Part shown: piece after piece, positions 1 to 9,589 of the stretch
How positions within the stretch are numbered: position 1 is the first letter of the stretch
How the letters are laid out: each line of letters opens with the position of its first letter
Origin: JBFWWW01 sp050245975
Lineage (GTDB): Bacteria > Pseudomonadota > Alphaproteobacteria > Rhizobiales > Hyphomicrobiaceae
Length of the DNA: 28,336 bases
Direction: 5' to 3'
Assembly (NCBI GenBank): GCA_050245975.1
Contig: JBFWWW010000031.1
Span: 1-28,336 of the forward strand
Program-made: the position numbers and the translations under genes
Notes under the pieces: model-generated
What the model was told of the DNA's origin: nothing
Seen by the model: the letters and a program-made list of their open reading frames with translations, nothing else
Databases searched by the model: none

Positions 1-404
1 ATGCGCTGTGCCTCGGCCGGTGCATCGGTCAGCAGAGCGCGCAGCAGCAGCAGGGCGAGATAGCCGCCCATGCTCGAGCCGACCAGGATTTGCGGCCCCA
101 GCGTCCGGGCGAAGGCGGCGCGCGCCTCCTCGAGCCATCGGCTCAGCGTGCCGTCCTCGAACCGCCCGCCGGACTGGCCGTGACCCGAATAGTCGAAGCG
201 AAGGCAGCCGTAACCTCGCTCGCGCGCGAATTCGGCAAGCGCCGAGGCCTTGGTGCTCGTCATCTCGGATTTGAAGCCGCACAGCCAGATGAGCCCGGGG
301 CGTCCGGACGTCCCGTCTTCCGCGACGGAGTCCTGCAAATAGGCGATGCGGCGATGCGCGGCGCCCGTGCCGCAATCGAAAAATTGCAGTTGCGTCGCCG
401 CCAT
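1..404 (-). CDS. alpha/beta hydrolase, N-terminal part (runs off the window)
   Basis: This is the first 134 codons of a serine hydrolase read from an ATG at 404 on the minus strand; the C-terminal half lies outside the window. The sequence shows a core strand ending in LRFDYSGHGQSGG (residues 68-80) and the nucleophile elbow VGSSMGG (108-114), a GxSxG motif with Ser111 as the predicted nucleophile. The catalytic Asp and His would be in the missing part. The pattern of a TSTKA segment followed by FDYSGHG and GSSMGG is typical of the small ABHD10-like esterases common in alphaproteobacteria, which are soluble and of uncertain substrate. It is divergent from the glycosyltransferase at 443, with only 38 bp between the two starts. 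The family call is firm; the substrate cannot be told. Confidence 0.85.
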   Translation of the reverse strand, partial: MAATQLQFFDCGTGAAHRRIAYLQDSVAEDGTSGRPGLIWLCGFKSEMTSTKASALAEFARERGYGCLRFDYSGHGQSGGRFEDGTLSRWLEEARAAFARTLGPQILVGSSMGGYLALLLLRALLTDAPAEAQR

Positions 405-442
405 CCTATGAAGCCTCGACTCGCTGAGGGGGGAGCGACCGC

Positions 443-1663
443 GTGCCGCCACACAAGTCCACCATGCCCAGGCCCATCATACCCAGGCCCACCATACTTC
501 AGATCCTTCCCCGCCTCGACACCGGCGGCGCCGAACGCGCCGCGCCCGAGATCGCGCAGGCCCTGGCGGCTGCCGGCGCGCGCGCGCTGGTCGCCGCAGA
601 GCCCGGCCGGCTGGTGGCCGACGTGCGCGCCGCCGGCGGCGAGTTCATAGAATTTCCCGCCGCCACCAAGAACCCGGTGCGCATCCTCGCCAACGCGCGC
701 GCCCTGATGCGCCTCATCACGGCGGAGGGGATCGACCTCGTCCACGCCCGCAGCCGCGCCCCGGCCTGGAGCGCGCTCATCGCGGCACGGCGGACGGGGC
801 GCCCCTTCGTCACCACCTATCACGGCGCCTACAACGAGCCCAACGCCATCAAGCGGCTCTACAACAGCGTCATGGCGCGCAGCGATGTCGTGATCGCCAA
901 TTCCCGCTACACGGCCGACCTCATCAAGTCGCGCTACGGCACGCCGGAGGCGCGGATCGCGATCGTCTATCGCGGCCTCGACCCGGACATCTTCGCGCCC
1001 GAGGCGGTGTCCGCGGCGCGCATCGCCGCGCTGCGGGCGGCCTGGGGCGTCGCGCCCGACCAACCGGTGATCCTGCATCCGGCGCGGCTCACGGCGTGGA
1101 AAGGCCAGCCCGTCGTGATCGAGGCCGCAAGCCTGCTGGTCCGCGAGGGCGGCATCGGCAATGCCGTGGTCGTGCTGGCCGGCGATGCACAGGGGCGGGA
1201 GGGCTACGCCGATGCGCTGCGAGCGCAGATCGCCGGGCTGGGCCTCGGCGACCGGGTGCGGATCGTCGGCCACGTGCAGGACATCGCCGCCGCCTATCGG
1301 GCCGCCCACGTGACGGTCCTCGCCTCGACCCAGCCGGAGGCCTTCGGCCGGACCGCAACGGAGGCCGAGGCCATGGAATGCCCGGTGATCGCCACCGCCA
1401 TCGGCGCGCCGCCGGAAACCGTCCTGTGCGCCGCTCCGGGCCTGCCGGGACCGACCGGCTGGCTGATCCCGCCGGCCGATGCACGGGCGCTGGCGGACGC
1501 CCTGCGGCAGGCCCTCGGCCTGTCGGCCGAGGCGCGGGCCGCGGTGGGGGCCCGGGTGCGGGCCCACGTCCTTGGCCGGTTCACCGTGGACGAGATGCGG
1601 CGGCAGACCTTGGCCGTCTATGACAGGCTGCTCCACACGAATCTGGCCGGAAAGACGGGCTGA
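443..1663 (+). CDS. glycosyltransferase family 4 (GT-B fold)
   Basis: A 406-residue GT4-type glycosyltransferase, expected to move a sugar from a nucleotide-sugar to a lipid or polysaccharide acceptor at the cytoplasmic face of the membrane. The N-terminal acceptor domain begins ILQILPRLDTGGAER (residues 19-33), whose GGAE motif is typical of the family. The donor domain carries the EX7E motif E299-AFGRTAT-E307, which binds the nucleotide-sugar in GT4 enzymes. The GTG at 443 is chosen because a GGGGGGAG-like ribosome site lies about 9 bases upstream. An in-frame ATG at 464 is the alternative and would remove seven residues. Just after that ATG lies a 15-bp tandem duplication (467-496) giving PRPII-PRPTI. 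No other envelope genes are nearby, so the product glycan is unknown. Confidence 0.9.
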   Translation: MPPHKSTMPRPIIPRPTILQILPRLDTGGAERAAPEIAQALAAAGARALVAAEPGRLVADVRAAGGEFIEFPAATKNPVRILANARALMRLITAEGIDLVHARSRAPAWSALIAARRTGRPFVTTYHGAYNEPNAIKRLYNSVMARSDVVIANSRYTADLIKSRYGTPEARIAIVYRGLDPDIFAPEAVSAARIAALRAAWGVAPDQPVILHPARLTAWKGQPVVIEAASLLVREGGIGNAVVVLAGDAQGREGYADALRAQIAGLGLGDRVRIVGHVQDIAAAYRAAHVTVLASTQPEAFGRTATEAEAMECPVIATAIGAPPETVLCAAPGLPGPTGWLIPPADARALADALRQALGLSAEARAAVGARVRAHVLGRFTVDEMRRQTLAVYDRLLHTNLAGKTG

Positions 1664-1689
1664 ACGACCCCGCCCGGCCCCCGCAAACC

Positions 1690-1718
1690 TTGACTTGGCG
1701 ACGTTTCTCCAAGAAATT
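1690..1718 (+). promoter_or_regulatory. candidate promoter for the infC cluster
   Basis: In the 129-bp gap between the glycosyltransferase stop and the infC start, TTGACT (1690-1695) is followed after 17 bases by GAAATT (1713-1718). The -35 is close to consensus and the -10 is weak. The placement suits a leader of about 70 nt before infC. This is inference from motif and spacing only. Confidence 0.35.
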
Positions 1719-1792
1719 CGGCCCCGATCCGGTCCGTACACGCCGGCCGCGGTCGCCTTGTTTGTCCATTCAACAATTCACGGAGATTGCTC

Positions 1793-2332
1793 ATCCGCCG
1801 TCCCATGCGAGCCGCGCCAGAGCGCGAGCCAACAGGCCCCAGGATCAATGACGCGATCCGGGCCCGCGAAGTCCGATTGATCGATGAAACCGGCCAGAAC
1901 ATCGGCGTGGTCAGTCGCGCAGACGCCATTACGCGCGCCACCGAAGCCGGCCTCGATCTGGTCGAGGTTTCCCCCGACGCCGTGCCGCCGGTGTGCAAGA
2001 TTCTCGATTTCGGAAAGTACAAATACCAGGAACAGAAGAAGGCCGCCGAAGCGCGCAAGAACCAGAAGGTCGTCGAGATCAAAGAGATCAAGATGCGGCC
2101 CAACATCGACGATCACGACTACGACGTCAAAATGCGCTCCATCCGCCGCTTCTTCGAGGAAGGCGACAAGGTCAAGGTCACCCTCAGGTTCCGCGGCCGC
2201 GAGATGGCGCACACCCAGCTCGGCGTCGAGTTGCTGAAGCGCGTCAAGGCCGACACCGAGGTCATCGCCAAGGTCGAATCCGAGCCCCGCTTCGAGGGCC
2301 GGCAGATGATCATGGTGCTTTCGCCCCGCTGA
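1793..2332 (+). CDS. infC: translation initiation factor IF-3 (ATC start)
   Basis: IF-3 binds the 30S subunit, blocks premature 50S joining and checks the start codon and initiator tRNA. The protein has the usual two domains: an N-terminal domain with GPRINDAIRAREVRLID, a lysine-rich linker after CKILDFGKYKYQEQKK, and a C-terminal domain to the end, about 179 residues in all. The start is chosen as ATC at 1793 because GGAG at 1782-1785 lies 7 bases upstream. The in-frame TTG at 1787 is only one base from that GGAG, and the ATG at 1805 is 19 bases away and would remove conserved-looking RRPMRA. Non-AUG starts on infC are known from E. coli (AUU), where IF-3 represses its own synthesis by rejecting that codon. 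The same control is likely here. It is first in infC-rpmI-rplT-pheS-pheT. Confidence 0.93.
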   Translation: MRRPMRAAPEREPTGPRINDAIRAREVRLIDETGQNIGVVSRADAITRATEAGLDLVEVSPDAVPPVCKILDFGKYKYQEQKKAAEARKNQKVVEIKEIKMRPNIDDHDYDVKMRSIRRFFEEGDKVKVTLRFRGREMAHTQLGVELLKRVKADTEVIAKVESEPRFEGRQMIMVLSPR

Positions 2333-2407
2333 AGTCCGGCCTGAGGGCACCGGGGCAGCGGCCGACCCGTTGCCAAGGAGCCCCATATGGCCCTATAAAC
2401 CGCGCCG

Positions 2408-2529
2408 AAGCCGCCCGGCGGGGCATGCCGTGGCGGCTTGTCATGCTTTGCAAAGCCTGATCGGGACCAACAGCGGCGGTCGCCAGACCGCGCCGCGACC
2501 GATATGGGCGAGCGCAGCCCCAGGGCTGC
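2408..2529 (+). promoter_or_regulatory. structured infC-rpmI spacer, candidate ribosomal-protein leader
   Basis: The 217-bp gap between infC and rpmI is large for a tight ribosomal cluster and holds a run of hairpins. These are an 8-bp perfect stem 2408-2415 / 2432-2439, prolonged by CGGC / GCCG (2416-2419 / 2427-2430) with one bulged base; a perfect palindrome GCTTTG-CAAAGC at 2445-2456; a 7-bp stem 2477-2483 / 2495-2501; and a GCAGCC / GGCTGC stem at 2514-2519 / 2524-2529, immediately before the rpmI ribosome site AAGGAG. In E. coli L20 binds RNA between infC and rpmI to repress rpmI and rplT, so an L20-type autoregulatory leader is a reasonable guess. The structure is seen; the function is inferred. 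Confidence 0.45.
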
Positions 2530-2549
2530 AGGAACAAGGAGAAAGCGAA

Positions 2550-2750
2550 ATGCCCAAGCTGAAGACCAAGAGCGGCGCCAAAAAGCGCTTCAAGATGACG
2601 GGCACCGGCAAGGTGAAGGCGCAGGCCCAGGGCAAGCGTCACGGCATGATCAAGCGTACGGCGAAATTCGTGCGTTCCGCGCGCGGCACGATGGTGCTGA
2701 ACGACAGCGACGCGAAGGTCGTCAAGAAGTACATGCCCTACGCCCGCTGA
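2550..2750 (+). CDS. rpmI: 50S ribosomal protein L35
   Basis: A 66-residue, very basic protein beginning MPKLKTKSGAKKRFKMTGTG, which matches bL35 in length and in its KTKSGAKKRFK opening. The C-terminal part carries the expected basic stretch and ends KKYMPYAR. L35 is a small zinc-free protein of the large subunit. The ATG at 2550 is preceded at 8 bases by AAGGAG and is far better than the upstream in-frame starts, which would add a low-quality extension through the hairpin region. It sits between infC and rplT, the standard order in bacteria, and 49 bp before rplT, so the two are very probably cotranscribed and coregulated. Confidence 0.97.
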   Translation: MPKLKTKSGAKKRFKMTGTGKVKAQAQGKRHGMIKRTAKFVRSARGTMVLNDSDAKVVKKYMPYAR

Positions 2751-2799
2751 CCGCAACGGCCAGCGAACCCAACGCACCTGATTTCAACGGAGCACGTCC

Positions 2800-3159
2800 A
2801 TGGCACGCGTCAAGCGCGGCGTCACCGCCCACGCCAAGCACAAGAAGGTCCTGAAGAACGCGAAGGGCTATTACGGCCGTCGCAAGAACACCATCCGGGT
2901 CGCCAAGCAGGCCGTCGAGAAGGCCCTGCAGTACGGCTATCGCGACCGCAAGCGCAAGAAGCGCACATTCCGCGCGCTCTGGATCCAGCGCATCAACGCG
3001 GCCGCGCGCGAGAACGGCCTCACCTACGGACGATTTATCGACGGTCTCAACAAGGCCGGCATCGAGATCGACCGCAAGGTGCTGGCGGACATCGCCGTCA
3101 AGGACATGGCGGCCTTCAAGGCGCTCGTCGCGCAGGCCCAGGCGGCCGCGAAGGCGTGA
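2800..3159 (+). CDS. rplT: 50S ribosomal protein L20
   Basis: A 119-residue basic protein, the usual length for bL20, starting MARVKRGVTAHAKHKKVLK. The N-terminal part (about residues 1-60) is the long arginine/lysine-rich extension that threads into 23S rRNA during early assembly. The C-terminal half (RTFRALWIQRINAAARENGL onward) is the globular domain that in E. coli also binds its own mRNA. The ATG at 2800 follows a modest ribosome site (AACGGAGC). It is the third gene of the infC cluster. Directly after its stop a CACGCGC / GCGCGTG stem (3160-3166 / 3176-3182) without a T-run could stall or protect RNA but does not look like a full intrinsic terminator. Confidence 0.97.
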   Translation: MARVKRGVTAHAKHKKVLKNAKGYYGRRKNTIRVAKQAVEKALQYGYRDRKRKKRTFRALWIQRINAAARENGLTYGRFIDGLNKAGIEIDRKVLADIAVKDMAAFKALVAQAQAAAKA

Positions 3160-3262
3160 CACGCGCCGGCGCGGAGCGCGTGCGGCACAGCCGGCACCGC
3201 TCCACCGTGTCCGCGCGTGCCCTGCCGAGCGCATCATCGCAGGCAGGCCGGAGGAGGGAACC

Positions 3263-4345
3263 ATGAGCCCCGCGGCAAAGAACGGCGCCATCGACGAGAT
3301 CGAGAGGACGTTGCTGGCCGATATCGCAGCGGCAGATGATCCGGCCGCGCTGGAAAAGGTGCGCATCGCCGCCCTTGGCCGCAAAGGCCGCATCTCGGAG
3401 CTGATGGCGCAGCTCGGCACGCTGCCCGCCGACGAGCGGCGCGGGTTCGGCGCGGCCGTCAACGCCGCGAAGGATCGCGTTGCCGCGGCGCTCGAAGCCC
3501 GCAAGACCGAGCTCGACGGCGCTGCCCTCTCCTCCCGCCTTGCCGGCGAGAGCGTCGATGTCACGCTGCCGGTCCGCCTCGGCCCGCTCGCCGAGGGCCG
3601 CATCCATCCCGTCAGCCAGGTCTGGGACGAGGTCGTCGAGATCTTCGCCGACATGGGTTTCGCGGTGGCCGAGGGGCCCGACATCGAAACCGACGACATG
3701 AACTTCACGAAGCTCAACACGCCGCCCGAGCATCCGGCGCGGCAGGAGCACGACACCTTCTATTTCAACGCCAGGCCGGACGGGTCGCGCCTGCTGCTGC
3801 GCACCCACACGAGCCCGGTCCAGATCCGCACGATGCTGTCGCAGAAGCCGCCGATCCGGATCATCGCGCCGGGCCGCGTCTACCGCATCGACAGCGACCG
3901 CACGCACACGCCGATGTTCCACCAGATCGAAGGGCTGGTCATCGACGAGGAAACCCACATGGGCCACCTCAAGTGGTGCCTGGAGGAATTCTGCAAGGCG
4001 TTCTTCGAGGTGGACGAGGTGAAGATGCGCTTCCGCGCCTCGCACTTCCCGTTCACCGAGCCGTCGGCCGAGGTGGACGTCGGCGCCGAGGCCATCGGCA
4101 AGCCGGGGCAATGGCTGGAGATCCTCGGCTGCGGGATGGTGCATCCCAACGTGATCGCCAACTGCGGCCTCGACCCCGAGCGCTATCAGGGCTTCGCCTT
4201 CGGCATGGGCCTCGACCGCATCGCCATGCTCAAGTACGGCATTCCCGACCTGCGCGACATGTTCGCCGCCGACATGCGGTGGCTCAGGCACTACGGCTTC
4301 CTTGCCGTCGATGTTCCCACCCTGGCCGGCGGCGTCTCGTCGTAA
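3263..4345 (+). CDS. pheS: phenylalanyl-tRNA synthetase alpha subunit
   Basis: The catalytic subunit of the alpha2-beta2 class II enzyme that charges tRNA-Phe with phenylalanine. At 360 residues it has the expected N-terminal coiled coil (about 1-90), motif 1 from HPVSQVWDEVVEIFADMGF (115-133), motif 2 with GRVYRIDSDRTHTPMFHQIEG (204-224) and motif 3 with GFAFGMGLDRIAMLKYGIPD (310-329), whose arginine contacts ATP. The start ATG at 3263 lies just after GGAGGAGGGA, one of the best ribosome sites in the window. The 103-bp gap after rplT holds one GC-rich stem and no clear promoter. No PheM-like leader peptide or tryptophan-type terminator, as in E. coli, could be seen. pheT follows 27 bp downstream. 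Confidence 0.97.
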   Translation: MSPAAKNGAIDEIERTLLADIAAADDPAALEKVRIAALGRKGRISELMAQLGTLPADERRGFGAAVNAAKDRVAAALEARKTELDGAALSSRLAGESVDVTLPVRLGPLAEGRIHPVSQVWDEVVEIFADMGFAVAEGPDIETDDMNFTKLNTPPEHPARQEHDTFYFNARPDGSRLLLRTHTSPVQIRTMLSQKPPIRIIAPGRVYRIDSDRTHTPMFHQIEGLVIDEETHMGHLKWCLEEFCKAFFEVDEVKMRFRASHFPFTEPSAEVDVGAEAIGKPGQWLEILGCGMVHPNVIANCGLDPERYQGFAFGMGLDRIAMLKYGIPDLRDMFAADMRWLRHYGFLAVDVPTLAGGVSS

Positions 4346-4372
4346 GCCGATATTCCGCGTGAGACGACGCCT

Positions 4373-6796
4373 ATGAAATTCACACTCGGCTGGCTCAAGG
4401 ATCACCTCGAGACGTCGGCACCGATCGACACGCTGGCATCGACGCTTTCGGCCATCGGCCTGGAGGTCGAGAGCGTCGAGGACGCCGCCGCCAGGCTTGC
4501 GCCCTTCGTCATCGCCCGCGTCGTCGAGGCCAAGCCGCATCCCAATGCCGACCGGCTGCGGGTCTGCCAGGTCGACACCGGGGCGGGCGTGGTCGAGGTG
4601 GTCTGCGGCGCGCCCAACGCGCGCAGCGGCATGATCGGCGTCTTCGCGCCTGTCGGCTCCCACATCCCCGGCACCGGCATCACGCTCGACAAGCGGCCGG
4701 TGCGCGGCGTCGTCTCGAACGGCATGCTCGTGTCCGAGCGCGAGCTGGAGCTGTCGGACGATCACGACGGCATCATCGACCTGCCGGCCGACATGGCCAA
4801 GCAGGTGGGCAAGCGCTACGTCGACGTCATGGGCCTCGGCGATCCGGTCATCGAGGTGAAGCTGACGCCCAACCGGCCGGACTGCACGGGCGTGCGCGGG
4901 ATCGCGCGCGATCTCGCCGCCGCCGGCCTCGGCACGCTGAAGCCCGAGCCGAAGCTCGGCGGCGTCGAGGGCTCGAAGGAGTGCCGCATCCCGATCAAGC
5001 TGGAGTTCTCGGCGGAAACCGCCAGCGCCTGCTCGTGCTTCGCGGGGCGCATGATCGAGGGCATCAAGAACGGGGACGCTCCGGCGTGGATGCAGCAGCG
5101 CCTGAAGGCGATCGGCCTGCGGCCCATCAACGCCGTCGTCGATGTCACGAACTACATCAGCATGGACCGCGGCCGGCCGCTGCACGTCTATGACGCCGAC
5201 AAGCTGAAGGGCGCGATCCGCGCCCGGATGGCACGCAACGGCGAAAGCTTTCTCGGCCTCAACGGCAAGACCTACACGGCCGACGACACCATGTGCGTCA
5301 TCGCCGACGACAGCGCGGTGCTGGGCCTCGGCGGCATCATCGGCGGCGAGGACACGGGCTGCACACACGACACGCGCAACATCCTGATCGAGTGCGCCTA
5401 TTTCGACCCCATCCGCACGGCGGCAACGGGCCGCAAGATCGGCCTGCAGACGGATGCGCGCTATCGCTTCGAGCGCGGCGTCGACCCGGGCTTCGTGCTG
5501 CCGGGCCTCGATCTCGCAACGCGGATGATGCTGGACGTGGCGGGCGGCACGCCGACGAAGGCGCGCGTCGCCGGCAAGCCGCCGATCATCGACAAGGTCG
5601 TGCCGTTCTCCCTGCCGCGCATCGCGAAGCTGACCGGCGTGCAGCTCGAGGAGAGCGAGGTGCGGCGCATCCTGGCCGCCCTCGGCTTCGAGGTGAGCGG
5701 CAAGGGCGCGTCGGTCTCCGTGCGCGTGCCGTCGTGGCGTCCCGATGTGCATGGCGCGGCAGACATCGTCGAGGAGGTCGTGCGCATCGCCGGCCTCGAT
5801 CGCGTGCCGGCGACCGCCATGCCGCGCCTCACGGGCGTCACGCGCCCGGTGCTCACGGAAACACAGCGCCGCATCCGGCGCACCCGCCGCGTGCTGGCCG
5901 GGCGCGGGCTCGTCGAAGCCGTCACGTGGTCCTTCATTCCCCAGCCGCAGGCGATGGCCTTCGGCGGCGGCAGCGATGTCCTGCAGCTCGCCAACCCGAT
6001 TTCGCCCGACCTGGCCACCATGCGGCCGAGCCTGCTGCCGGGCCTGCTGGCCGCGGCGCAGCGCAACCGCAACCGCGGATTTGCCGACGTGGCGCTGTTC
6101 GAGCTCGGGCAGGCCTATCGCGGCGACCGCATGGAGGACCAGTTCATCGCCGCCGGCGGCGTGCGCGCCGGCGCGGCGACACAGACCGGCAGCGGCCGCC
6201 ACTGGTCCGGGGCCGCCCGCATTGCCGACGTCTTCGACGTCAAAGCGGACGCCTCGGCCGTTCTCGCCGCGCTCGGCCTGGATATCGGCAAGCTGCAGGT
6301 CACGCGCGACGCACCGGCCTGGTTCCACCCCGGCCGGTCGGGCACGCTGCGCCTCGGACCCAAGGTGGTGCTGGCGCATTTCGGCGAGATGCATCCCGCG
6401 GCGCTGAAGGCGCTCGACGTGTCGGCGCCGGCCGCGGCCTTCGAGATTTTCCTCAGCGCGCTGCCGCCGGAGAGACGGAAGGCGCGCGTGAAGCCGGCGC
6501 TGGAGGCCGTCGACCTTCTGCCCGTGCGGCGCGACTTCGCCTTCGTCGTCGATCGCAATGTGCCGGCCGCCGACATCGTCAGGGCGGCGCAGGCAGCCGA
6601 CAAGGCCCTCATCGCCGACGTCAGCGTGTTCGACATTTTCGAAGGCGAGGCCCTCGGCAGCGACCGCAAGTCGGTGGCTCTGGAGGTGACGCTGCAGCCG
6701 AAGACGGCAACGCTGACGGACGGCGAGCTCGAGGCCATCTCGGGCCGCATCGTCGCCGAGGTCAAGCGCGTGACCGGCGGCCAGATCCGCGACTAG
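4373..6796 (+). CDS. pheT: phenylalanyl-tRNA synthetase beta subunit
   Basis: The 807-residue partner of PheS; it binds tRNA and edits mischarged Tyr-tRNA-Phe. Domains in order are an N-terminal MKFTLGWLKDHLE segment, an EMAP-like OB-fold tRNA-binding domain (about 40-148), the B3/B4 editing domain (about 210-383), a B5 DNA-binding-like fold (about 408-477), the catalytic-like core without active catalysis, and a C-terminal ferredoxin-like anticodon-binding domain (from about 715, LLPVRRDFAFVVD). The length is normal for the long bacterial form. The ribosome site before the ATG at 4373 is weak (GTGAGACG), consistent with coupling to pheS. Only 6 bp separate its stop from the stop of the convergent XRE regulator. 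ihfA, which follows pheT in E. coli, is absent here. Confidence 0.97.
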   Translation: MKFTLGWLKDHLETSAPIDTLASTLSAIGLEVESVEDAAARLAPFVIARVVEAKPHPNADRLRVCQVDTGAGVVEVVCGAPNARSGMIGVFAPVGSHIPGTGITLDKRPVRGVVSNGMLVSERELELSDDHDGIIDLPADMAKQVGKRYVDVMGLGDPVIEVKLTPNRPDCTGVRGIARDLAAAGLGTLKPEPKLGGVEGSKECRIPIKLEFSAETASACSCFAGRMIEGIKNGDAPAWMQQRLKAIGLRPINAVVDVTNYISMDRGRPLHVYDADKLKGAIRARMARNGESFLGLNGKTYTADDTMCVIADDSAVLGLGGIIGGEDTGCTHDTRNILIECAYFDPIRTAATGRKIGLQTDARYRFERGVDPGFVLPGLDLATRMMLDVAGGTPTKARVAGKPPIIDKVVPFSLPRIAKLTGVQLEESEVRRILAALGFEVSGKGASVSVRVPSWRPDVHGAADIVEEVVRIAGLDRVPATAMPRLTGVTRPVLTETQRRIRRTRRVLAGRGLVEAVTWSFIPQPQAMAFGGGSDVLQLANPISPDLATMRPSLLPGLLAAAQRNRNRGFADVALFELGQAYRGDRMEDQFIAAGGVRAGAATQTGSGRHWSGAARIADVFDVKADASAVLAALGLDIGKLQVTRDAPAWFHPGRSGTLRLGPKVVLAHFGEMHPAALKALDVSAPAAAFEIFLSALPPERRKARVKPALEAVDLLPVRRDFAFVVDRNVPAADIVRAAQAADKALIADVSVFDIFEGEALGSDRKSVALEVTLQPKTATLTDGELEAISGRIVAEVKRVTGGQIRD

Positions 6797-6802
6797 CGCC
6801 CG

Positions 6803-7360
6803 TCACGGGCTCGATGTGAGTGCGGCGACGAGATCGGCGATGCGCGCCTTGGCTGCCGCATCGAGCGTGTCGAGCTCCGGCGCTTCGAGGATCTCGCTGA
6901 CCGTCGCGAACGGGTCGGACTGCAGGCGGCGGAACAGCGTCGCCGTGTCGCGCATCTGGGCCAGCGGATCGGCTGGCTCGCGCGCCGCCCGACCATGGAT
7001 GGCTGCGGCCTCGGCGGCCAGACGCCAGGCGATCTGATTGCGTGTCGGTGCCGCATCGGTGATCGGCAACGGCGCCTGCTCCTCGGCCATGCCGGCAATG
7101 ACCGGCAGGGCGCCGTCGCGAGATTCGCCGGACGGGAAGCCGAGCAGCTCGTTGGGCGTCACGTCGAGGGTGGCGCACATCTTGTGCAGCAGCGCGAGAC
7201 TGGGCTCCACCTCGGCACGCTCGTAGCGCGTGTAGCGGTTCTCCTCGATGCCGAGCGCGCTGGCGAAATAGCGGGCGCGCTCGAAGCCGCGCATGGCGCG
7301 AAGCGCGCGCAAGCGCTCGGCGAACCGGGCTCGGGGATTGGAGGACGTGTGCGGCGCCAT
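6803..7360 (-). CDS. XRE-family helix-turn-helix transcriptional regulator
   Basis: A 185-residue cytoplasmic DNA-binding protein. Residues 10-75 form a Cro/C1-type helix-turn-helix (RFAERLRALRAMRGFERARY, then a recognition-helix region ENRYTRYERAEVEPSL and the closing LDVTPNELLGF). The remaining 110 residues are alanine-rich helices without a recognised ligand or protease domain. The ATG at 7360 is chosen because it directly precedes the conserved helix-turn-helix; a longer frame to 7414 would start inside the AT-rich control region. It is convergent with pheT and divergent from lepA. The regulator probably controls its own gene through the TTGTA/TACAA half-sites just upstream, as is usual in this family. 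The targets beyond that are unknown. Family call firm, role inferred. Confidence 0.88.
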   Translation of the reverse strand: MAPHTSSNPRARFAERLRALRAMRGFERARYFASALGIEENRYTRYERAEVEPSLALLHKMCATLDVTPNELLGFPSGESRDGALPVIAGMAEEQAPLPITDAAPTRNQIAWRLAAEAAAIHGRAAREPADPLAQMRDTATLFRRLQSDPFATVSEILEAPELDTLDAAAKARIADLVAALTSSP

Positions 7361-7388
7361 GATGCTCGGTTTTGGCAAACCGCACACA

Positions 7389-7419
7389 AATTGTAATCTT
7401 ACAAAAGAATACAATTATA
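7389..7419 (-). promoter_or_regulatory. promoter and candidate operator of the XRE regulator
   Basis: On the minus strand a perfect TATAAT occurs at 7419-7414, about 55 bases before the regulator's ATG; no good -35 stands 16-18 bases upstream of it. Overlapping it are inverted half-sites: TTGTA (7391-7395), TACAA (7400-7404) and TACAA (7410-7414). The first two form the palindrome TTGTAA-TC-TTACAA (7391-7404). A second pairing, AATTGTA / TACAATT (7389-7395 / 7410-7416), is also perfect. The two TACAA copies are 10 bp apart, one helical turn, as expected for cooperative dimers. The elements are seen in the sequence; binding by the XRE protein is inferred. Confidence 0.45.
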
Positions 7420-7755
7420 GTGCTTAACAATGCATTCGGGGCATAATCCTATGGATCGACCTTTTTTCTTCTTATTTGGCATATAAATCGGCGGTCGCAG
7501 CCCTGACGTGGCCGTGCAGGCCACAAAAGCCTGCTGTCGCGCGTTGCGAGTGATGGACGCCCCAAAGAGTTCCGGCGCCGGCTGCCACCCTGCGCCGGCG
7601 CGCGGCGGCCGGAGCCGGTCGAGCCGGTTTCGGGCGCAGGGCGAGACACGCGAGCCGACCGCGTCCGGAGCCATCAGCCGCAGCACAAGGTTCGCCTCCG
7701 CGCGCCCGCCATCTTGGCCTTTTGCCGCCCCGGTCCCGATGCTATCAACCGCGCC
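7420..7755. other. spacer upstream of lepA, no gene supported
   Basis: This 336-bp stretch has an AT-rich left part (about 7420-7490), with AATGCATT at 7429-7436 and a T-run at 7461-7467, and a GC-rich right part. It holds one perfect hairpin GTGGCC-GTGCA-GGCCAC (7508-7524) followed by AAAAG. Short reading frames cross it on both strands, but none has a convincing ribosome site or a recognisable protein, so no gene is called. The lepA promoter is presumably here, but no -35/-10 pair stands out. Confidence 0.5.
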
Positions 7756-9558
<1,803 letters not shown>

Positions 9559-9589
9559 AGGCTTTCCGGCTTGGGCGGAAACGCCCCCG

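Noticed and set aside
260..1741. A 493-codon minus-strand frame opposite the glycosyltransferase
   Set aside because: It has no motif, overlaps the real minus-strand hydrolase in another frame and mirrors the GT4 gene.
1787..1789. TTG as infC start
   Set aside because: It is one base from the GGAG ribosome site, which is too close for initiation; ATC at 1793 has normal spacing.
3116..6394. A 1092-codon open frame on the minus strand opposite pheS and pheT
   Set aside because: Its composition (Asp, Arg, His, Gly, Ala rich, no domains) is that of a shadow of a GC-rich gene; pheS and pheT on the other strand are certain.
6798..6810. GCCCG-TCA-CGGGC hairpin between pheT and the XRE gene as a bidirectional terminator
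   Set aside because: Only five base pairs with a three-base loop and no T-run on either strand.
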